This document shows positions 6,504 to 9,598 of a stretch of 9,598 bases of DNA, one piece after another (the first letter of the stretch is position 1; each line of letters starts with the position of its first letter). The translations under genes were made by a program, and so were the position numbers. Source of the DNA: Firmicutes bacterium UBA6226 (GTDB lineage Bacteria; Bacillota_A; Clostridia; Peptostreptococcales; Acidaminobacteraceae); contig DJWQ01000104.1 in NCBI GenBank assembly GCA_002441045.1, forward strand, positions 1 through 9,598. The letters are read 5' to 3'. The notes below the pieces were generated by a model. The model did not search any database. It worked only from the letters and a program-made list of their open reading frames with translations, and was not told the DNA's origin.

Positions 6504-7946
6504 ATGTACGACGTGACGATAGTTGGTGCTGGAGTTGTAGGAACACTAATCGCTAGAGAGTTTTCAAGACTTGATTTGACTTGTATCATTCTTGAAAAAG
6601 AAAATGACATTGCCTGTGGTGCAACCAAAGCAAATACAGCACTTATACATGCTGGCTACGATGCACCGTATCATTCTTTAAAAGGCGTACTAAATGCAAG
6701 GGGAAATGAACTCTATACGAATCTGTCAAATGAGCTAAATTTCCCTTTGCAAAGAATTGGCTCTCTAGTTTTGGGACAACTTACTGAGGATCGTGAAGCC
6801 ATTGAAAAGCTATATGAAAACGGTGTCAGACTTGGCATTCAGGGGTTAAGGATAATTGAAAAGGAAGAAATTAAAAGACTTGAGCCTAATGTCAATGAAA
6901 TGTTTGACATTGCCCTGTTTGCTCCTTCGGCGGCGATAACTGAGCCTTGGGAGGTTGCAATTGCAGCATGTGAAAATGCAATAAATAATGGTACTGAACT
7001 AAAACTCAATTATGAAGTAAAAAGTATAGAGAAACATGAGTCTGGTTTTCTTATAAATAATGAAATAAGAACAAAGTGGATTATCAATTGTGCTGGTGTT
7101 CATTCAGATGAAATCTATTCGCTGATCGAGCCTTTACAGAAGGAAATCGTTATAAAACCAAGAAAAGGGGAGTATTACCTGTTGGATAAGAAAGCAGGTG
7201 GGTTGGTCCATCATATTTTATTCACTAGTCCAACTGCAACTGGAAAAGGTGTTGTTGTATCTCCCACAGCGCATGGTAATATCATCGTAGGTCCAAATTC
7301 TGAAATGACTGAGAAAGATGATACGAAAACGACATTCAGTGGATTGGATGAAGTACTTTCAAAGGCGAAGTTGATTATTAAGAACGTCCCTATTAATCTT
7401 AACATTGCAAATTTTGCTGGGATTAGAGCTGAACCAGAGTCAGGCGATTTTTTTATAGCGAAAGTGCCTCGATATAATTTCATAAATGTTGCGGGAATTA
7501 AATCTCCGGGACTGTCTGCTGCTCCTGCGATAGCAGAATACGTGATGGCGATTTTTAGGCAAGCATATGAACATGAATCTGGTCAATGGCCACTTAAAGA
7601 TAGATTTGATCCGGTTAGACCTGCTAGAGTGAAGTTTATGAGTTTATCAGAAGAAGAGCAGATGAGATTGATCAAAGAGGAGCCCAAATACGCTCATATC
7701 GTATGTAGATGTGAGCAGATTTCTGAAGCTGAAATAGTGGATGCAGTCAGACGAAGCTGTGGCGCCATAAATATGAACGGGGTTAAGAGAAGGGTTCGTC
7801 CTGGGGCTGGGAGATGTCAAGGCGGATTTTGTGGACCTAAAGTGATTGAAATTATTGCTAGAGAGTTGGGTGTAACACTAGAAGCAGTCGATTTCGAGAA
7901 AAAGAACTCAAAGGTTCTTATGGGGGACAATCGAGATGGAGAATAA
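6504..7946 (+). CDS. GlpA-like anaerobic glycerol-3-phosphate dehydrogenase (FAD, with C-terminal BFD [2Fe-2S] domain)
   Basis: Flavoprotein of 480 aa. An N-terminal FAD-binding Rossmann fold (VTIVGAGVVG, 4-13) opens a DAO-type oxidoreductase domain (about 1-350) that contains GATKANTALIHAGYD (39-53) and the late FAD-contact region GIKSPGLSAAPAIAEYV (331-347). The C-terminal BFD-like domain has four cysteines as C-x-C-x34-C-x4-C (401, 403, 438, 443), expected to hold a [2Fe-2S] cluster. GlpA of E. coli shares this DAO plus BFD order. LhgO-type 2-hydroxyacid oxidases share the DAO fold, so the substrate is assigned mainly from position behind glpK. The likely reaction is glycerol-3-phosphate to dihydroxyacetone phosphate. 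No transmembrane segment is visible. An AAGGAGG site (6492-6498) precedes the ATG. The 3' end overlaps the next gene by 11 bp, pointing to coupled translation and a shared complex. Confidence 0.85.
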   Translation: MYDVTIVGAGVVGTLIAREFSRLDLTCIILEKENDIACGATKANTALIHAGYDAPYHSLKGVLNARGNELYTNLSNELNFPLQRIGSLVLGQLTEDREAIEKLYENGVRLGIQGLRIIEKEEIKRLEPNVNEMFDIALFAPSAAITEPWEVAIAACENAINNGTELKLNYEVKSIEKHESGFLINNEIRTKWIINCAGVHSDEIYSLIEPLQKEIVIKPRKGEYYLLDKKAGGLVHHILFTSPTATGKGVVVSPTAHGNIIVGPNSEMTEKDDTKTTFSGLDEVLSKAKLIIKNVPINLNIANFAGIRAEPESGDFFIAKVPRYNFINVAGIKSPGLSAAPAIAEYVMAIFRQAYEHESGQWPLKDRFDPVRPARVKFMSLSEEEQMRLIKEEPKYAHIVCRCEQISEAEIVDAVRRSCGAINMNGVKRRVRPGAGRCQGGFCGPKVIEIIARELGVTLEAVDFEKKNSKVLMGDNRDGE

Positions 7947-9189
7947 ATATGACGTTGTCGTTATAGGCGGAGGTCCAGCGGGAATTGCTGCTGCGACTGG
8001 GGCACAATCAAAAGGTGCAAAGACACTCATCGTTGAGCGAGAGGCTTTCTTAGGAGGCATTTTAAATCAATGCATTCATAATGGGTTTGGTCTGATGCGT
8101 TATAATGAAGAACTTACGGGTCCTGAGTACGCTGAGCGTGAAATTAGACGCCTAGAAAAATCAGGTGTAGAAGTTCTCATAGATACTATGGTGGTTGAAA
8201 TCGTAGTAAGTGAACGTAGGGTAAAGGTGATAAGCAAAGTACTTGGTATAGCTTGGATTGGTTATACTTCACTTGTGCTTGCAATGGGCTGTAGAGAACG
8301 CGCTAGAGGTTCAGTCATTATACCTGGAAAAAGACCAGCAGGCGTATTCACAGCGGGTACGGCGCAATACTATATTAATCTATTGGGACAAAAGATTGGT
8401 CAGACGGTATTCATACTTGGCTCTGGTGACATTGGGTTAATTATGGCACGCCGATTGTCATTAGAAGGCAGTAAAGTTCTTGGTGTTGCAGAAATAAAAT
8501 CATTTTCAAGTGGTTTAAATCGTAACATTGCTCAGTGTTTAGAGGATTATGAGATTCCTTTGATGCTAGAACATACTGTTGTAGAAGTACATGGTGATAC
8601 AAGAGTCACAGGGGTAACGGTAGCAAAAGTGAATGATCATTATGAACCAATTGAATCGACAAAGGTGTTCTACGCCTGCGATACGCTTTTGCTTTCTGTA
8701 GGATTAATACCTGAAAATGAGCTCTCAGTACAAGCGGGTTTGCAATTAGATGACTTTACAAAAGGTCCAATTATTAACCAAGACCTTGAAACTGAGGTTG
8801 AGGGGATTTTTGCTTGCGGTAATGTGACGTTTGTTCATGATTTAGTTGATTACGTGAGCGAGTCTGGTGAAAAGGCTGGGCAATCTGCAGCGCTTTATGC
8901 TTTGGGAAAGGCAAATAAGAAAAATCATTCAGCAATAGAACTAAGCAGAGGTAGTAATCTAGCCATGCTCATGCCTCAGAGATTAGTCAAACAAAACCAA
9001 TTTGATGCCTTTGAAATCATGCTTCGCGTTTCAAAGAGAATGGAAAAGGGTAAAATTATAGTATCCAATGATAAAGAAATACTTCTTAGTTTGATCCAGA
9101 ATTATCTAACACCTGGTGAATCGATTCATCTTACAGTTAAGTATCCTGAAATGGATCTGCCCATAAGAGTAGAAGTTGTTGAGCTTTAA
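7936..9189 (+). CDS. FAD/NAD(P)-dependent oxidoreductase partner of the G3P dehydrogenase
   Basis: Protein of 417 aa of the pyridine nucleotide-disulfide oxidoreductase fold. The FAD-binding motif VVVIGGGPAGIAAA is at 7-20. A second Rossmann motif, VFILGSGDIG (158-167), fits NAD(P)H binding. GIFACGNV (290-297) is the usual late FAD motif. A conserved-looking ILNQCIHNGFGL segment has Cys46 near the FAD, but there is no CxxC redox pair of the thioredoxin reductase type. No membrane segment is visible. It starts at the ATG inside the end of the GlpA-like gene, with GGGGG at 7922-7926 as ribosome binding site. Related flavoproteins occur beside BFD-containing amino acid or amine dehydrogenases (HcnB-like, opine oxidase-like). 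By position it replaces GlpB and probably passes electrons between the G3P dehydrogenase and NAD(P) or another carrier. That role is inferred. Confidence 0.85.
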   Translation: MENKYDVVVIGGGPAGIAAATGAQSKGAKTLIVEREAFLGGILNQCIHNGFGLMRYNEELTGPEYAEREIRRLEKSGVEVLIDTMVVEIVVSERRVKVISKVLGIAWIGYTSLVLAMGCRERARGSVIIPGKRPAGVFTAGTAQYYINLLGQKIGQTVFILGSGDIGLIMARRLSLEGSKVLGVAEIKSFSSGLNRNIAQCLEDYEIPLMLEHTVVEVHGDTRVTGVTVAKVNDHYEPIESTKVFYACDTLLLSVGLIPENELSVQAGLQLDDFTKGPIINQDLETEVEGIFACGNVTFVHDLVDYVSESGEKAGQSAALYALGKANKKNHSAIELSRGSNLAMLMPQRLVKQNQFDAFEIMLRVSKRMEKGKIIVSNDKEILLSLIQNYLTPGESIHLTVKYPEMDLPIRVEVVEL

Positions 9190-9191
9190 AA

Positions 9192-9197
9192 GTGAGG
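9192..9197 (+). promoter_or_regulatory. Ribosome binding site fixing the DUF1667 gene start at 9203
   Basis: GTGAGG ends 5 bases before the ATG at 9203. The longer open frame begins with TTG at 9176, inside the preceding gene, without a suitable site. The shorter start also gives the expected N-terminus, with the first CxxC close to the beginning. Confidence 0.75.
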
Positions 9198-9202
9198 CTA
9201 CT

Positions 9203-9568
9203 ATGGAACTCAGGAAAATTTGCATCATATGCCCAAGGGGCTGTCATTTAAGAATCACAACAGATGCTGAAAATGCTTTTTTATCAGTATCAGGCAATCT
9301 CTGTCAGAGAGGGGAAAACTATGCTTTGGAAGAAGTAAATCATCCGAGCAGAGTAATTACAACGACTGTAAAATTGAGGGGAGGAGAGTTGAATAGAGTG
9401 CCTATTAAAACCTGTAAGGCGATTCCGCTCAATCTCGTAACGGATTTTATTACTCATGCAAAAAATTTATCACTCGATGCACCAGTGTCAATAGGAGATA
9501 TCCTAATTGTGGAAGGTAATCAGATGGATTATGAGTGCGTCGTTGGACGAACAGTTCATATCTCTTGA
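9203..9568 (+). CDS. DUF1667 family small cysteine protein, likely redox partner
   Basis: Small protein of 121 aa. Four cysteines near the N-terminus are spaced C-x2-C-x3-C-x19-C (7, 10, 14, 34), within CIICPRGCHLRI and GNLCQRGENYA. This is followed by the HPSRVITTTV block (47-56) and VPIKTCKAIP (67-76). This pattern fits the DUF1667 family, found next to GlpA-like and FAD oxidoreductase genes in anaerobes. The cysteines could ligate an Fe-S cluster or zinc; the sequence cannot decide. It has no signal peptide or membrane segment, unlike GlpC of E. coli, which carries ferredoxin-type clusters. It is the last gene of the cluster in the window, 13 bp after the flavoprotein gene. Family assignment is good and the electron-transfer role is inferred. 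Confidence 0.83.
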   Translation: MELRKICIICPRGCHLRITTDAENAFLSVSGNLCQRGENYALEEVNHPSRVITTTVKLRGGELNRVPIKTCKAIPLNLVTDFITHAKNLSLDAPVSIGDILIVEGNQMDYECVVGRTVHIS

Positions 9569-9581
9569 CACAAAATTGTCA
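9566..9581. repeat. Short inverted repeat TGACA-N6-TGTCA at the cluster's 3' end
   Basis: TGACA (9566-9570) overlaps the DUF1667 stop codon and is mirrored by TGTCA (9577-9581) across six AT-rich bases. TTGACA (9565-9570) is also a perfect -35 hexamer, but no well-spaced -10 is visible before the window ends. It could be an operator or part of a promoter for the next gene, or chance. Confidence 0.3.
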
Positions 9582-9598
9582 TATATTCTTTTGGTAGA

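Noticed and set aside
7211..7483. 90-codon open frame on the - strand
   Set aside because: It is antisense to the conserved DAO domain of the GlpA-like gene and has no family resemblance.
8258..8440. 60-codon + strand open frame
   Set aside because: It lies out of frame inside the flavoprotein gene, whose own frame carries clear FAD and NAD(P) motifs.

Overview
The window looks like chromosomal DNA of an AT-rich, low-GC Gram-positive anaerobe, most likely a member of the Clostridia. This rests on base composition, strong AGGAGG-type ribosome binding sites, short intergenic gaps, Firmicutes-like glycerol kinase and GlmM sequences, an HD-GYP protein of clostridial style, and a glpK/GlpA-like/flavoprotein/DUF1667 cluster of the kind found in anaerobic Firmicutes. 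The exact genus cannot be read from the sequence. I see no mobile elements, CRISPR arrays, tRNA or rRNA genes.

Layout. (1) Positions 1-96 hold a perfect intrinsic terminator for an unseen upstream gene, followed by a good sigma-A promoter. (2) Positions 124-2506 form a two-gene + strand operon: a GDT1/TMEM165 (UPF0016) cation transporter with an unusual cysteine-rich C-terminal tail, then glmM (phosphoglucosamine mutase). A terminator-like hairpin follows at 2575-2609. (3) mnmH (selU), for tRNA 2-selenouridine synthase, lies on the - strand at 2698-3729. (4) Divergent from it, an HD-GYP-type protein (3812-4882) keeps the GYP motif but has alanine in place of the histidine of the HD doublet. 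Its stop codon lies in the loop of its own terminator. (5) From 4937 to 9568 is a + strand glycerol/glycerol-3-phosphate cluster: glpK, a GlpA-like FAD dehydrogenase with a C-terminal [2Fe-2S] BFD domain, a pyridine-nucleotide-disulfide-type flavoprotein, and a small four-cysteine DUF1667 protein.

How the genes work together. GlpK phosphorylates glycerol. The GlpA-like protein should oxidise glycerol-3-phosphate to dihydroxyacetone phosphate, and the two following proteins are likely electron-transfer partners. No GlpC-like membrane subunit is encoded and no glpF is adjacent, so the electron acceptor is open. GlmM feeds UDP-GlcNAc and peptidoglycan synthesis, and its pairing with a probable Mn2+/Ca2+ transporter, rather than with cdaA-cdaR, is notable. 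mnmH implies that the organism makes selenophosphate.

The points most worth a second look are the degenerate HD-GYP active site, the Cys-rich GDT1 tail, the three-protein redox module, and the threonine in GlpK where related Firmicutes enzymes carry the HPr-phosphorylated histidine. Three start codons were moved downstream of the longest open frame on ribosome-binding-site and promoter evidence.
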